Below the pieces are notes generated by a model. That model did no database searches. It saw nothing but the letters and a program-made list of their open reading frames with translations, and was not told the origin of the DNA. DNA of 21,061 nucleotides from Chara braunii. Its lineage: Eukaryota; Streptophyta; Charophyceae; Charales; Characeae. Position 1 is the first letter of the stretch. Each line of letters opens with the position of its first letter. The stretch covers positions 631,288 to 652,348 of the forward strand of contig BFEA01000640.1 in assembly GCA_003427395.1 (NCBI GenBank), written 5' to 3'. Positions 1 to 10,198 of this stretch are shown here, piece by piece. The position numbers and the translations under genes were made by a program.

Positions 1-48
<48 letters not shown>

Positions 49-76
49 CTAGATAGATAGATAGATAGGTAGATAG

Positions 77-132
<56 letters not shown>
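1..132. repeat. Compound microsatellite (TG)n-(GATA)n-(GA)n
   Basis: Positions 1-44 are an uninterrupted TG dinucleotide run. After a short TATGCTA bridge, GATA tetranucleotides run from about 50 to 95 with one GGTA interruption, and a pure GA run fills 96-132. The three blocks are adjacent, as in a compound microsatellite grown by slippage. No gene is involved. Confidence 0.98.
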
Positions 133-136
<4 letters not shown>

Positions 137-217
137 AACATTTTTGTCCTGCGGCAGGATGCACGTGTACTGTTGTCTGTGAACAACATTTTATTTTATT
201 TTTGTCATATATCAGTA

Positions 218-385
218 TCTGACTTAGAGGCCTTCAGTCATAATCCCACGAACGGTAGCTTTGCACCGCTGGCTTTTCAGCCAAGCACAATTGCCAATTG
301 TGCGAACCAACGGTTCCTCTCGTACTTGGTTGGATTACCATTGCGACGNCGGTGCATCAGTAGGGTAAAACTAACCTGTCTCACG
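218..385 (-). rRNA. LSU (25S/28S) rRNA 3'-domain fragment
   Basis: Read on the minus strand, the segment starts CGTGAGACAGGTTAGTTTTA and continues through the invariant sarcin-ricin loop AGTACGAGAGGAACC (326 down to 312). It then runs through GCTACCG, GGATTATGACTGAA and CCTCTAAGTCAGA, all hallmarks of the last part of nuclear LSU rRNA. Both ends are abrupt: upstream of 385 and downstream of 218 the match to any LSU sequence I know stops. The piece is therefore about 168 nt of a gene of more than 3 kb. The usual TGAACGCCTC is TGAAGGCCTC here, and position 349 is an ambiguous N. The GGTTCGCACAATTGG stretch looks plant-like from memory. This is best read as a truncated, dispersed rRNA pseudogene rather than part of a working rDNA unit. 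A gene fragment at an assembly join is the alternative. Confidence 0.9.
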
Positions 386-2425
386 TTTGAATAAGAAAAT
401 CCTAAAGGAAAAGACACTTGAAATGAAATACTTTAATCGAGTCTTTATAGATAATTCATAAATTCTTTTTGATGCTCCAATAACATAAAAACATGAATTT
501 TGAAATTTGATGGCTAAATATATGGCAATCAAATCATAAGATGAGATTGTGAAAAACAGACTAAAAGTAGAGAGTACAATTAATATCATAGATTCAAAAA
601 CATTCAATTTTTTTTTATGAAAGTTACAACAAACAATTGAACAAGAGTAAGCTTCGTTACCCAAACATTATAAGTATTAACCACACTTAGGGATTGATGA
701 ATGGGTTACTGGGTCGTCAATTTGAGGTCTGGCAGTTAGCATCAAGTATCGTAGAAAGAGAGCGGTCCCTAATGTATCATTTACGTGCATATAATCACCT
801 CATGAAGTATGTATTTTTCGTTTAAAACTTTCATAATATAACATCTGATTTCGAAACTAGGAAATTTTGCTATCGTCTCGATTGACACCAGAGAAAAAGG
901 TAAATTATCCAAGCTATATATATTTCGGATAAGGAAACAATTGTCTAATAAGCTCCAATTAATTGAAAACTTAGGATTTGTGTAACACTTGTGAATTGAA
1001 ATATTAATATAACGTTTTTTTTTTATAGTATACGTAAGAACTGTAAGTGTTCCATCATAAGTTAACAGTTAGAGTTATTACCGTCGTTTATTGAGATTTT
1101 CGTTCGAAGTTATGTTACTTCTCCTTTTCACCTTCCAGGACTGTGCATATGTCAGACTTTGTACATCGTATTGCCATTTGGCAGAGTCATGTATTTTTAA
1201 TAAATAGAGGGTAAGGTGACTATATTAACCACCTGAAGTTGTTTGGAAATGATATTCCAGATTTTTTTGTGATAATGAATGCAGATCAAATTTCATGGTC
1301 ATACTCGAGGTTAGCACTTTGCGCCTAATGTATTAATTTTCAAAACATATATAAATTGATTTGCAAAAAAAATAACTAATGCACAAAAAAATGTGCATAT
1401 AGGACTAACCCAAATAGGTATGAGTTTTATCAATCTTAAAATAAAGAATTCAGACGAGAACATAATTTAAATCTTTTGTAGTATGAAAATAAAATTTGCA
1501 AAAAAGTGAGTGTCTAAATCAGTCATCGTAACTTTGGTCAAACCACGCTCGTCTCTCCACATTAAAACTGTGGGTCAAAAATTTTCAGCGTGTTTTTTTT
1601 TAACTTAGTTGGATATTTAAAAGTTAAGGTTAACGCACATGTTTCCTTCATTAAGGGAACCATCGACCATAATAATCATCCATTGTCAAGGAAACTATGA
1701 TAATTAAGGATTTTTAGTATTTTTTATTTCAAAATTTTAATATGTCAAGATTATTCATGAGAACTATTGTACGTTCTTATGTGGGTATAAAGTCTCATTT
1801 CAAAAATTTATGTTATCACAGTGTACTTGAAAGGAGTGAAATAAAGAGTAGTTTCTGCATTGGTATAAAAAAAAATAAAAACCATAAGTTCTCAATTTTA
1901 AGAGAACTCTTGCTAAATAACAGATCACCAAGCGAGTATGCTCACTATTGGACTTGAACTGATAACATGTAGGAACAAATTTTAAATTTATAATGTTTAC
2001 AATTTTTACAAAGTGAACTTGATTTTAAATTAAACAGACGAAATCATGCAAAACATGCAATGAAAGAAATTAAAAAAAAAAAAAAAAACATCTTTAATAT
2101 TGTGGCAAGCTGGGTATGGGCAACTCATAAAATTACAATAAAATCACGCAGAATAGGTGGCTTTAATTATAAATTTTTTGTAGAGATAAAAACCAGAAAG
2201 AAAACATTCATTAGCAATTAGGTGACAACTTACTGTTTCTCGAAGATGAACAGACAAAAATACGGTTTTTAAATCAGCTAATGAATTATTAGATGTCACT
2301 AAGGACATAGGAGGAGTTATTTGTAAAAAAGAAGAGACGCATAGAATAGCAGAAGCAAACCGAGTTTTTGCGCATTTTAAGTATTAATTTTTTTTTCACA
2401 TTACTTTATTCATATGATTGTTTCC
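386..2425. other. AT-rich intergenic DNA, no gene recognised
   Basis: This stretch of about 2 kb is strongly AT-rich, with many short A or T runs, including A17 at 2072-2088. Short open frames occur at 371-664 (minus, 97 codons) and 1742-1957 (plus, 71 codons). Their products are Phe/Ile/Lys/Ser-rich with no motif and look like chance frames. The A17 run could be a relic retroelement tail, but nothing recognisable precedes it. Confidence 0.7.
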
Positions 2426-2719
2426 TCAATAATCTAGGCTAAAGAGTGAGTCGGGTCCACATGCCCTACCGGACAAAAACAAAATAAAATAATAAAATAA
2501 TAAAAAATATTTTTTATTTTAAATTTTGTAAAGAATTTCGATGTGACCCTTGGGTAAAAGTTGTTCAGTTGATTTTTCTGCATAACATAGTTTTTTTTCG
2601 AATTTTTTGAGTTCTGTTTTTCTTTTTGCCCAGGATCTTCCTTCGTCCTTTCACAGTCAGGCCGCCCGGGAAAATAGGGTGACTTGGGCGGCTCGGTTGG
2701 TAGCCTAGTCAATAATTGA
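2426..2719. repeat. Weak inverted-repeat pair, possible small transposon
   Basis: The left end TCAATAATCTAGGCTA (2426-2441) is inversely repeated at the right end (2701-2719), with one mismatch and a 3-nt indel. The enclosed 294 bp include a local GC-rich patch with CCGCCC and GGGCGG arms (2662-2693) inside otherwise AT-rich DNA. CTAGGCTA is itself close to a palindrome, so the match is only moderately significant. No target-site duplication is obvious. Confidence 0.25.
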
Positions 2720-3235
2720 ATTATTTACGGCGGAACGTCCATCTATGTGTTTGATGATTGATTTTCAAGAGTTTCTACAGAATCAACTATCAGGATCGTG
2801 AATTAAAAAAAAAAATTGAAATATGTATTTACTTATTGTAATTTTGCCTCTACTTGGTAGTTTAGTAGCAGGGGTGTTTGGACACTTTCTTGGTTCACTA
2901 GGGGTTGCCTTGGTAACAATTACTTTAGTGAATAATGTTTTTATAGCAAGCGAGCCTAGGACCTTTTTTTTTTCCGATTATATTATATTGTTTTGACTTT
3001 GAGCGATCGATCATCAAAATTTCATTAAAAATAAAAACAGAAATCATAATAATTTTTAGTCCACTAAAACACTTTGTTATGATTTAATTGATTCCTTTTT
3101 ATGCAGGAAACGTATATTTTTTTATTACTGATTCAATTTTGTTTATGCTACTCACTATCAGTTTAATTTTGTTTTTTTTTCATTTTGTCACTATAAATGA
3201 AGGTTTTTTAATACTCACTGTCTTTTGTTGAAATA
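2720..3235. other. AT-rich spacer, nothing recognised
   Basis: This is AT-rich DNA with T runs and no open frame of note. It ends where homology to the Ty3/gypsy polyprotein begins. Confidence 0.7.
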
Positions 3236-3754
3236 AAGTTACATGATTATCTTTAACAAACTCACGTATAAGATGTTTACCATGCCTTGTTATTGCGTCC
3301 ATATCGCAAACCTTCAAAGTCATTCGTCGGACGCTCTTACGAGCATCCTCCACCTATTATGGTGGACGATCATGACGAGTTCGTTGTTTCTAACATCATA
3401 TCTCGTCAAGTTGCCAACGAAACTCCTCCACACATCGAGTACCTCATGCGTTGGAAGGGCAATCCTGATAAGAAGGCTACTTGGAAGCCCCTCAAGCACT
3501 TGGAGCATGCTAGGATGTTGGTGCGTGCATATGATCGTGTTCATCGTGCTGAGACGTCTGCTTCTACTCAATCGACTAAATTTATTCCGCCTCCTTCAAC
3601 CAAGGAGATTGCTGAGAAAAAAAACATTCTATCTAAGATAGTTTTTCTACAGGAAATGAATGTCTCATCGTGTCCACAACGTACTTATCGATGCCCTCGA
3701 CGTCTCGACCACTATCTATCTTTTCACTCACACCTTCATGTACTTCATCATTAA
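3236..3754 (+). pseudogene. Ty3/gypsy chromovirus integrase C-terminus with chromodomain (fragment)
   Basis: This is the 3' end of a chromovirus-type LTR retrotransposon pol. One frame starting near 3236 reads K-L, then two in-frame TAA codons (3254 and 3269), then DVYHALLLRPYRKPSKS. That matches the family motif xVFHVSLLRPY near the end of integrase. About 20 residues later a chromodomain follows: DEFVVSNIISRQ, then EYLMRWKGNPDKKATWKPL and HLEHARMLVRAYDRVH. In the family the chromodomain directs integration toward marked heterochromatin. The aromatic-cage position normally Tyr in KGYP is Asn here (KGNP). The frame stays open to the TAA ending at 3754, adding some 60 Ser/Thr/His-rich residues of unknown role. 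No reverse transcriptase, RNase H or integrase core lies upstream, and no LTR was recognised downstream. It is a dead fragment. Confidence 0.85.
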
Positions 3755-5941
3755 CTTTTTCATGACGTAATCATTTTGCGACTATGCTTCAACATGGACT
3801 TGACTCATACTTGATCGACGCCATTGACCACTTCGATGACCTTACTTACCTTAGAGGCTTTAAATACTTTGGACGTGACTACTTAATGCCACCACCCTAC
3901 CTTGTGTATTCCTTTGTATACATCGTGTGATAGTTTTCATTTTTCCCTAAGTTGGACTCTCCCTTGGTATCGTATAGGCATTGAGACCGTAACGTTATTT
4001 TGGCTTCTATGCTCCCAGATCTAACTTTCTTCCCATTCAGTAAGTGATATACATGTTTCCCTCACCAATTGCCTTCATCATCCTAGTATCGGTTATTGTA
4101 TGTCATTCAATTAGCTATATCTTCATCATATTCTAAGTTGCTCTTTCATGGTCGACCTTGCATGGTGTCAGCCTTTTGTTGAGCATTATATGCCTTGATG
4201 GTTTATTTCTGAGGGTCGTATGTTTTGTTTTGTTACCACCTCGTCGCCCTGAGCCTGACGACCTATCCCATCTTTTGTGTGATTGTCCTTAGAAGTTTTG
4301 ATTCTTAGGATTCATCTTCCTCCTTTTAGATTATCTCACTCTTAGTGGTTCAACGACACGACATCATCATTCTGTGTTATATTACTATAATTTCCTTTCA
4401 ACATGGAGGTAGTTGTCTCTAGGACTTTTGGATTATATCATGCTACATTTCATTTCCTGCTTTTAGTTAGGATGTGCATTTTCTTTTGACATTATGTAGC
4501 TTAGGATGTATTGTATGGACTCTGTATGGAGCTTACTTCGCATCCTAGATTTCTCATATTTATGTTTGCAGAGTTCCACTTCTTTTGCGGAAGTGTATTT
4601 ATGGCTCTTGTGATACATTACACATCCGATAATAATGTAGGGTGCCTCTGGCTTCCTTGGCCTAGAGCCAGGTTTATCTGGCGTATTTTGCGTGTTCGGC
4701 TTGTGGGACCAGATTGTGGATTGGCCCTACAAGTCATGTGTTATAGAGTCCAGACCAGTCCTGCCCGGTACCACTGTCGGTACCAGGTCAGTCTTGTCCA
4801 CTCCAGCCAGTCCGCTAGGGTATACCCAAGTTGCAGTTAGTTCTGCATTCATTCTTTATCTCCACAGTTTGGAGTACATGCGTGCTAAGTCTGCGTCGAA
4901 ACTGTGATATCCCTTTCAACTTCATCTTCATCCCCCTCATCATTAGCCTTTCGTCTTCATCCTGACGGATCGCCATCGCTGCGAGGCTGTCACAATTCTT
5001 GATGCAGGCCCAAGGGGAATTAGTGATGGGTCACTCCCTGATACTGGTTCGTTGTTTCAATGCTGCTGAGAGCAGAACCGGTCTTCACTATGACTATCAG
5101 GTCCGTCAAAGTCACTTGCTTGTGGTATATGTTGTTGTCTTTGTTGTGAAAAAATGCAGCTACCTACATCTGGGTTGAGTACTTTTGCATCAATACATCG
5201 TTGTTAGAGGTGACACTGGTTTTGACTACTTGAAATGGGAGGTGTTGCCATTCACTAACTTGAGAGTTGTCACGGTAGGTATCTTAGCTCTGAGGCGTTC
5301 TTACTTTTGCAGTGAAGTTAAAACGTTCTTCTCTTTTATTGTTTAGTTTTTTTCTAGCCAACTATTCCTGGCCTTGCAAGTGCTCCCGAAAGCATGCCCA
5401 ATGACGTCCTTGCGTTTCATAGTTACCCCGCCGACCTTCTTCGTTTTGTTTGGCTCTTGGACGATTGTCCTGAGTGTAAATGTGTCATTCGCAACGCCTC
5501 CACCAATCCGTATGTGGCAACACAATCTTCACCTTCCATCGAACCCCTTTCGGTGATAGTAACTAGTTCATCATTAATTCCGAATCGAGCCTCTGAGCGT
5601 ATGTTGAATTTAATATTCGTCAATTTTGGCTCATATGATTGTTCATGTCTATAACTTCACCAAAGACGTCCAAGATTGCACTTTTCATATAATAGTACAC
5701 ATTCATGAATACTCGAAAAGCTATGATTCATAATTTAATCGCTGCTTCCTAGATGCGAACATCCTGCATTAACAGAAAAAATTCCCAGAATTAAATAATC
5801 ACTCTAGAGTAAAATTACATTCTAAATTTTAAATTTTCATTCCATCTTAAAAAATGTAATTCCAATTTTAAAATTTTCCGTCTTACTTGAAAATTGTCCT
5901 TCCAAGAATGGGGTATCCCTTCTTATTTGAAATGCATGCTA
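3755..5941. other. Pyrimidine-biased region without recognised genes
   Basis: The plus strand is rich in C and T with frequent CATC/TCATC words up to about 5,000. It may be the degenerate 3' non-coding end or LTR of the preceding gypsy element, but I could not find LTR ends, a polypurine tract or a direct repeat. From 5358 to 5654 an open frame (about 98 codons) begins right after a T-rich tract ending in TTTTTTTCTAG, which resembles a 3' splice site. Its product (for example PADLLRFVWLLDDCPECKC) matches no family I know. From about 5,760 the sequence becomes AT-rich and contains outer, imperfect arms of the foldback described next. Confidence 0.5.
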
Positions 5942-6118
5942 AAGATGGAATAAAAGTCTGGATGAGTTCATGAAATATTTTAATTGGATTGTCATTCTAA
6001 GTAAGGATTTTCAGTCATAAATAGGTTAATCCAATATAAATCAGACGATATTTGTTGTAATAGAATGAAAGTCTAATTAAAACATTTCATAAACTCGTCC
6101 AGACTTTCATTCCATCTT
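5942..6118. mobile_element. Foldback / MITE-like inverted-repeat element
   Basis: The 56-bp left arm (5942-5997, starting AAGATGGAATAAAAGTCTGG) pairs without gaps with the right arm (6063-6118). Identity is 49 of 56, and most mismatches are transitions. The arms enclose a 65-bp AT-rich loop. Weaker complementarity continues outward: TAATTCCAATTTTAAAATTTTC near 5860 against the reverse complement of sequence near 6180-6210. The original palindrome may therefore have been about 360 bp. No coding capacity and no clear target-site duplication were found. A non-autonomous DNA transposon of the foldback or long-TIR MITE type is the simplest explanation, and the superfamily is undetermined. Confidence 0.7.
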
Positions 6119-7848
6119 GAACAAATAGATGTAGTTGGAAGGGGACACTCATATTTAGACGGGAACTTATCAAATTAAATTGAAAATTTTAGAATTGGAC
6201 AAACATTAGAATGATAATTTATAAATATGAAGGATTTTTTTTCTATGGAATGTTTTTTCAACTTTCATTTCTCATATGAATTTTTCTGTTGAATTCTTGT
6301 TTGGAGACAAGGGGCCCGAATGAGACAAGACATTTTTTTTAGTATAGGTTGATTTTCAAACTCCTACTATAGCAGCCACTCCGCAATGTAATTGACATTT
6401 GCGACATACGAGGCAATATTAGGCCCCATAAATTTAACCTTTCCTCTTCGTGCTTCTAGTTGAAAGAGTTGATTCACCATCCAACGATCTTCGTAAGCCA
6501 AGTTATGAGATCCTCCTTCAGCGACTATAACAAGTTTCTTCCTTTTCCTTGAAATATTACTATCACCGACCTCTCCATCAACCATTGCTCTTTGACTTCG
6601 TTCATTGATTTATTTATCATAAATTTTTTTCCCTCTGCGTCCTGCACTACCTGTTATAGATTGATGTCTCATCGACATACTCCTTCATCATAGCGTGGCC
6701 TACCGATTCTCTCGTGCAAATTGTGTGCGGGATGGTGGTCTAATGTCTTCTAGCCTAGATCAACTTGCCATACTTGCTCTCCCTACGTTCCTCTGAGTGT
6801 TCCACTTTTAAACCTGAGAAAAAATGGTTCGGTGTTATTTAATGCATTTGATGACCTTTCAATATTGTTTAAATCAAGACCAGATCCGTCCCTAGTTGTT
6901 CGACTTTATTGCTCCTTCAACAACCTCCTCTTTGCGGAGGAATATACATACTATTTTTTATTCTCGTTATGATGTGCATCACCTGTGTGCTTGTCCCTTT
7001 GGGTGTTTTTTCACTCGTGCTCCATCAACCTTTGCCCGATGTCGGTCTTGAACTTGCCCTACAAAGAGACATGATCTACAAATACTTCCTTTATGTTGAA
7101 CCCCGGGATGACAGGAGGGTGACTCATATAAATTTTTGGAGGATCAGACCCCTTCTCCTTTACTCGTATTTTTTTTAATGTCCAATCAACGCATGCCATA
7201 TATCGACTTGAACTGACCCTTCATAGAATACAACGTCTTCAAGTCTTTTTGTATCCCCTCCCTATTTAACATTGCATGTCTTTAACATGGCCTTGACACC
7301 GTGCATCAATATCGTACATATCCAACTATGACCAACTATACACTTGTGTATGACAGGGCACTGTTAGCACCTACTGTGAGGCGGATAGGTGGCGTGCTAA
7401 CTTGGATTAGTTATTTGGATTTTTGGATCACTCGACTACGTTGGATTGACAAACCTCCTTACGAACTGACCGTCTTCGCTAATGGTCGAAAAAAACTCCG
7501 CCCTTCTTCGATGAATTTATGCAGAAACTCAACTTTCGGTACAACTTTACCTTTACATGGATGCACTCTATCCAAAATAGCTCTCTATTTCTAGTAATGA
7601 CAGAGACTCAACTTGTGGAGTTGAAGTTTAACCTTCTTGCAGATTGTATTTTCTTATACAAGAGAAAAGGAAGGTTTGGTTCACCAAATAGTAAATCGAA
7701 AACTTATTGGTGCTAAGATAAATGAATTATTAGCAGTACACTATTATTCTCGTCAAGTATAATATCAAAAAACAACATTCGATCATTTTTATATATCAAG
7801 TTATATCAAGCGCTGAAATTTTTTAAGGTTTGCATTTTTTTAGTATTT
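6119..7848. other. Intergenic region, no gene recognised
   Basis: This is mixed-composition DNA with several short open frames. One lies on the minus strand at 6367-6585 (72 codons, charged N-terminal half with SRKRKK). Others lie on the plus strand at 6909-7178 and 7301-7594. None contains a motif I can assign, and their codon and amino-acid patterns are not convincing. They could be eroded transposon or host-gene pieces. Confidence 0.5.
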
Positions 7849-8050
7849 AAACCACTAGTACCTTTGCCGCTTGGGAAAATAGCGGGCCTCGGGTAGGTGT
7901 CCAACCTTTTCAGAGGCCGAAACGAAATGATGGTCACCGATTAAATTTATTAATGGCAGTCATCATCGGGCCCGACCTCCGAATTTACAGAAGTTTGAGA
8001 AAACTATGAGTTTTTCCTATTTTCCCACGCGGTTAAGGTACTAGTGGTTT
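7849..8050. mobile_element. MITE with 34-bp terminal inverted repeats, CACTA-like ends
   Basis: The left end (7849-7882, AAACCACTAGTACCTTTGCC and on) is inversely repeated at 8017-8050 with 31 of 34 matches. Inside the outer AAAC the repeat starts CACTAG, the terminus typical of the CACTA (EnSpm/CMC) superfamily. The interior carries further imperfect inverted words, such as TGATG and CATCA around TCACCGATTAAATTTATTAA, so the 202-bp unit is close to a palindrome. There is no coding capacity. The 3 bp flanking CACTA (AAC left, GTT right) are complementary rather than directly repeated, so the expected 3-bp target duplication is not seen. The superfamily call is therefore tentative, although the element itself is clear. 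Confidence 0.8.
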
Positions 8051-8692
8051 GAGAAAATATTCGACGGACACAATTTGGGTGAGGAGCACGCTCTGCTGCT
8101 TGATTACCTGCGGTGGGGGAGAGAGTTAACTAACTCTTCTACCCATCTAGGTACACACCTCCTCTCGTCTCCTAATCTTAAATAAAAGGTTTTGCGAAGT
8201 GAAGTAGACAAATGCCTACCATACCCTTGCCAGGATTCCTCCGAGCAGTGCATCACTGGTCCCTTCAGAGTTTATTATCCCTCCTTCCTTCCTTGCCAAC
8301 AACTCATAGGACTCCTGTGAGTTTTTTTTATTCTTCTATGTCTACCCACTACCCATTTTTTTCATAAACGACCCTCGACATATGCCCATATTCTGTTCTT
8401 CTTCTCACATGAGCCACTAAAGTTATTCTGTTGGAGTATTGCTTACTCTGATGGAGATGGAGTTCTTGGACGAGCAGCGCCTTACGATGTAGCGCTTAAT
8501 GATGTCGGTAGTCGGAGCGCTATGCTGCTTAGTCGTTATGCTACTGGACTAAAATCCCCAAGGCCTGCGCCTAAGTTGGGTTTTGACCCCATATTTTGTT
8601 TCTTTGTTTTCTAGATTATTTGTGGAGACTTCCCCCTTCATGTGTGGTAATACGGGGAAGTTTTTCTTGTTTATATAACAAAAGAAATGACG
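8051..8692. other. Spacer between MITE and LINE nest
   Basis: No open frame, RNA gene or repeat was recognised. The stretch is pyrimidine-rich at 8150-8420 and carries a few AGCGC words near 8476-8523. Confidence 0.6.
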
Positions 8693-8835
8693 TTTTTTTT
8701 TTGTCAACATCACACATTTGTATTACCAACAACAATTTATCAGGGTCGGGGACCCCACAATTCTACCTGGTGAAACTGGGGGCCGTTAACCAGTATAGGC
8801 TGTGTTGGAAACCGACTCCATCTCCCATATTCTCA
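8693..8835 (-). mobile_element. LINE 3' end (copy C) with poly(A) tail
   Basis: On the plus strand this begins with a T10 run (8693-8702), which is the poly(A) tail of a minus-strand element. The core GGTCGGGGACCCCACAATTC (8744-8763) follows, then GGGGGCCGTTAACCAGTATAGGCTGTGTTGGAAACCG. The same order of words occurs after the T runs at 9809 and 16269. It is a 3'-UTR remnant of the family, more diverged than those two. It ends where a plus-strand ORF2 fragment begins, with no spacer that I can see. Confidence 0.75.
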
Positions 8836-9776
8836 ATACTTGAAAACAGCAGACTCATGAACCGCGGCAACCTGGAGCAGCGGGGTTTGGTGTTGCCGTA
8901 GTGTCAGCAATATCTGACTGAACATTTCCCCCTCCCGCAAGAGGGCAGAGACCATTGAGCAGATTTTCATGCACTGTCCAATAACTCAATTTATGTAGCA
9001 ATGGTGGGACCGTTTTTGGCGAAAGATAGTAACGGAGATTCCCCGACTATGGTTATGGCGGGCCATTCCGGTTGGTCACTGGCCTTCAAGTTTGGCGGGA
9101 GAAGGCTTTGTTTTTGTTGAGAACATGTTTTGGTTCGGCAGGAGGGCAGTGTTGTGGGCTCTTTGGTAGCAGAGGTGCGTTCTGGCTTTGGATAAACTGA
9201 GGATAGAATGGGTGGAAATTGTTGAACAAATCAAACAACAAGTACAACTGACACTCATGTGGAGGAGGTCCGACACGAAGTCCTTGTTCGGCCTCTACAC
9301 ACAAATCAAGGATGAATGGTCACAACATTTTGTACAGACTAGTTGGGTGAAGAAAAGGAAGGATGGGTAGCAAAGGTCACATGGGGTGGGAATAGGGTAG
9401 GTGGACAACAAGATTTGGAAGGAATGAGGGACTACATACTAGTTTTTAAGGACTGGACCCATGTGGAACCCTCATTCCCTTTGCGCCCGCCCACAGATTT
9501 CCCAGACCCCTTCCCTCCCCATGCCCTCTCTTTGACGAAAATTCTAGTATAAAAGACAGTATAAAGTTGATTCCCGGGAGGCCGGGAGGACCCACTGGTG
9601 CCCCCCAGTGACTCCTTCCGGTTTTCCGAACCAAGCCATGGGGTAGTGAAGGGGTTGCTAGCTTTTTGTGAAAGTTCTGACATCCGACGAGATGAACGAA
9701 GAGGTAGACCCCCAGTTTTTTGTTTTCAGTAGTCAAGAGGCATGGGACACTGGACCCGGTTTCCAGCACAGTGGCT
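8836..9776 (+). pseudogene. LINE ORF2 C-terminus (zf-RVT) and 3' UTR, plus strand
   Basis: The frame opens with ENSRLMNRGNLEQRGLVLP, a stop (TAG, 8899), then CQQYLTE. After a +1 frame change near 8930-8950 it continues ETIEQIFMHCPITQFM, a stop, then QWWDRFWRK. A tail rich in Trp, Gln and Lys runs to the stop at 9368. The C-x2-C ... H-x4-C pattern of the plant LINE zf-RVT module is recognisable but damaged: the second Cys is Tyr and the His is Gln. In L1-type LINEs this module lies at the end of ORF2. From 9371 to 9776 the sequence is 3' UTR, ending GACACTGGACCCGGTTTCC and CAGCACAG, the inverted-complement counterpart of the 3'-UTR repeat in the 16.4-16.7 kb copy. Two of the three nonsense codons sit where Trp or Gln is expected. 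It is not functional. Confidence 0.8.
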
Positions 9777-9806
9777 TTTTCCGATGATCTCATGTTCATA
9801 TTGTTA

Positions 9807-9808
<2 letters not shown>

Positions 9809-9845
<37 letters not shown>

Positions 9846-10198
9846 CCGGAAAGATTGGCTTAATATTGCACCAATAGAAGCCAAGGCCGGGGACCTCACA
9901 ATTCAACACTGAGTTATCCTGGCAGCCTTAGCTAGTTTAGCTTGTGGGCATAGCCCTGAAATAACCTGATTATCTAACCCTACACAATTAATTTTGTCGG
10001 AAATCGGGTCCAACGTCCCCTATAGACAGTACTAAATCTCTCCAAAGAAAAATTAAATCCTGAAGTACATGAAAAAGACAAGCTTGTCTTAAGCTCCATC
10101 AAGCTACCAATCCTAAAAGTCCATATTTAAAACGAGTCGTTTCTCAGCCTAAAGTGGTTGGGTTCTTCTTGCACCCTCGCCCTTGATCAGAACATTGA
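9809..10198 (-). other. 3' UTR and poly(A) tail of the large LINE
   Basis: This region runs from the ORF2 stop (10199-10201) to a pure 37-nt A tail on the minus strand. On the plus strand, TCCGGAAAGATTGGC follows the T run, then the family core at 9885-9904, then GGAAATCGGGTCCAACGTCCC near 10000. The last word corresponds to the repeated word in the 16.4-16.7 kb copy. The long pure tail suggests a relatively young insertion or slippage growth. Confidence 0.85.

Noticed and set aside
371-664. Minus-strand 97-codon frame
   Set aside because: Located in AT-rich DNA, hydrophobic and Phe/Ile/Ser-rich by composition, partly overlapping the rRNA fragment.
5358-5654. Possible internal exon after a TTTTTTTCTAG acceptor-like site
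   Set aside because: No family resemblance, no matching donor or neighbouring exon, and T-rich tracts ending in AG are common here.
6367-6585. Minus-strand 72-codon frame with SRKRKK
   Set aside because: Short, unassigned, with no coding continuation upstream or downstream.
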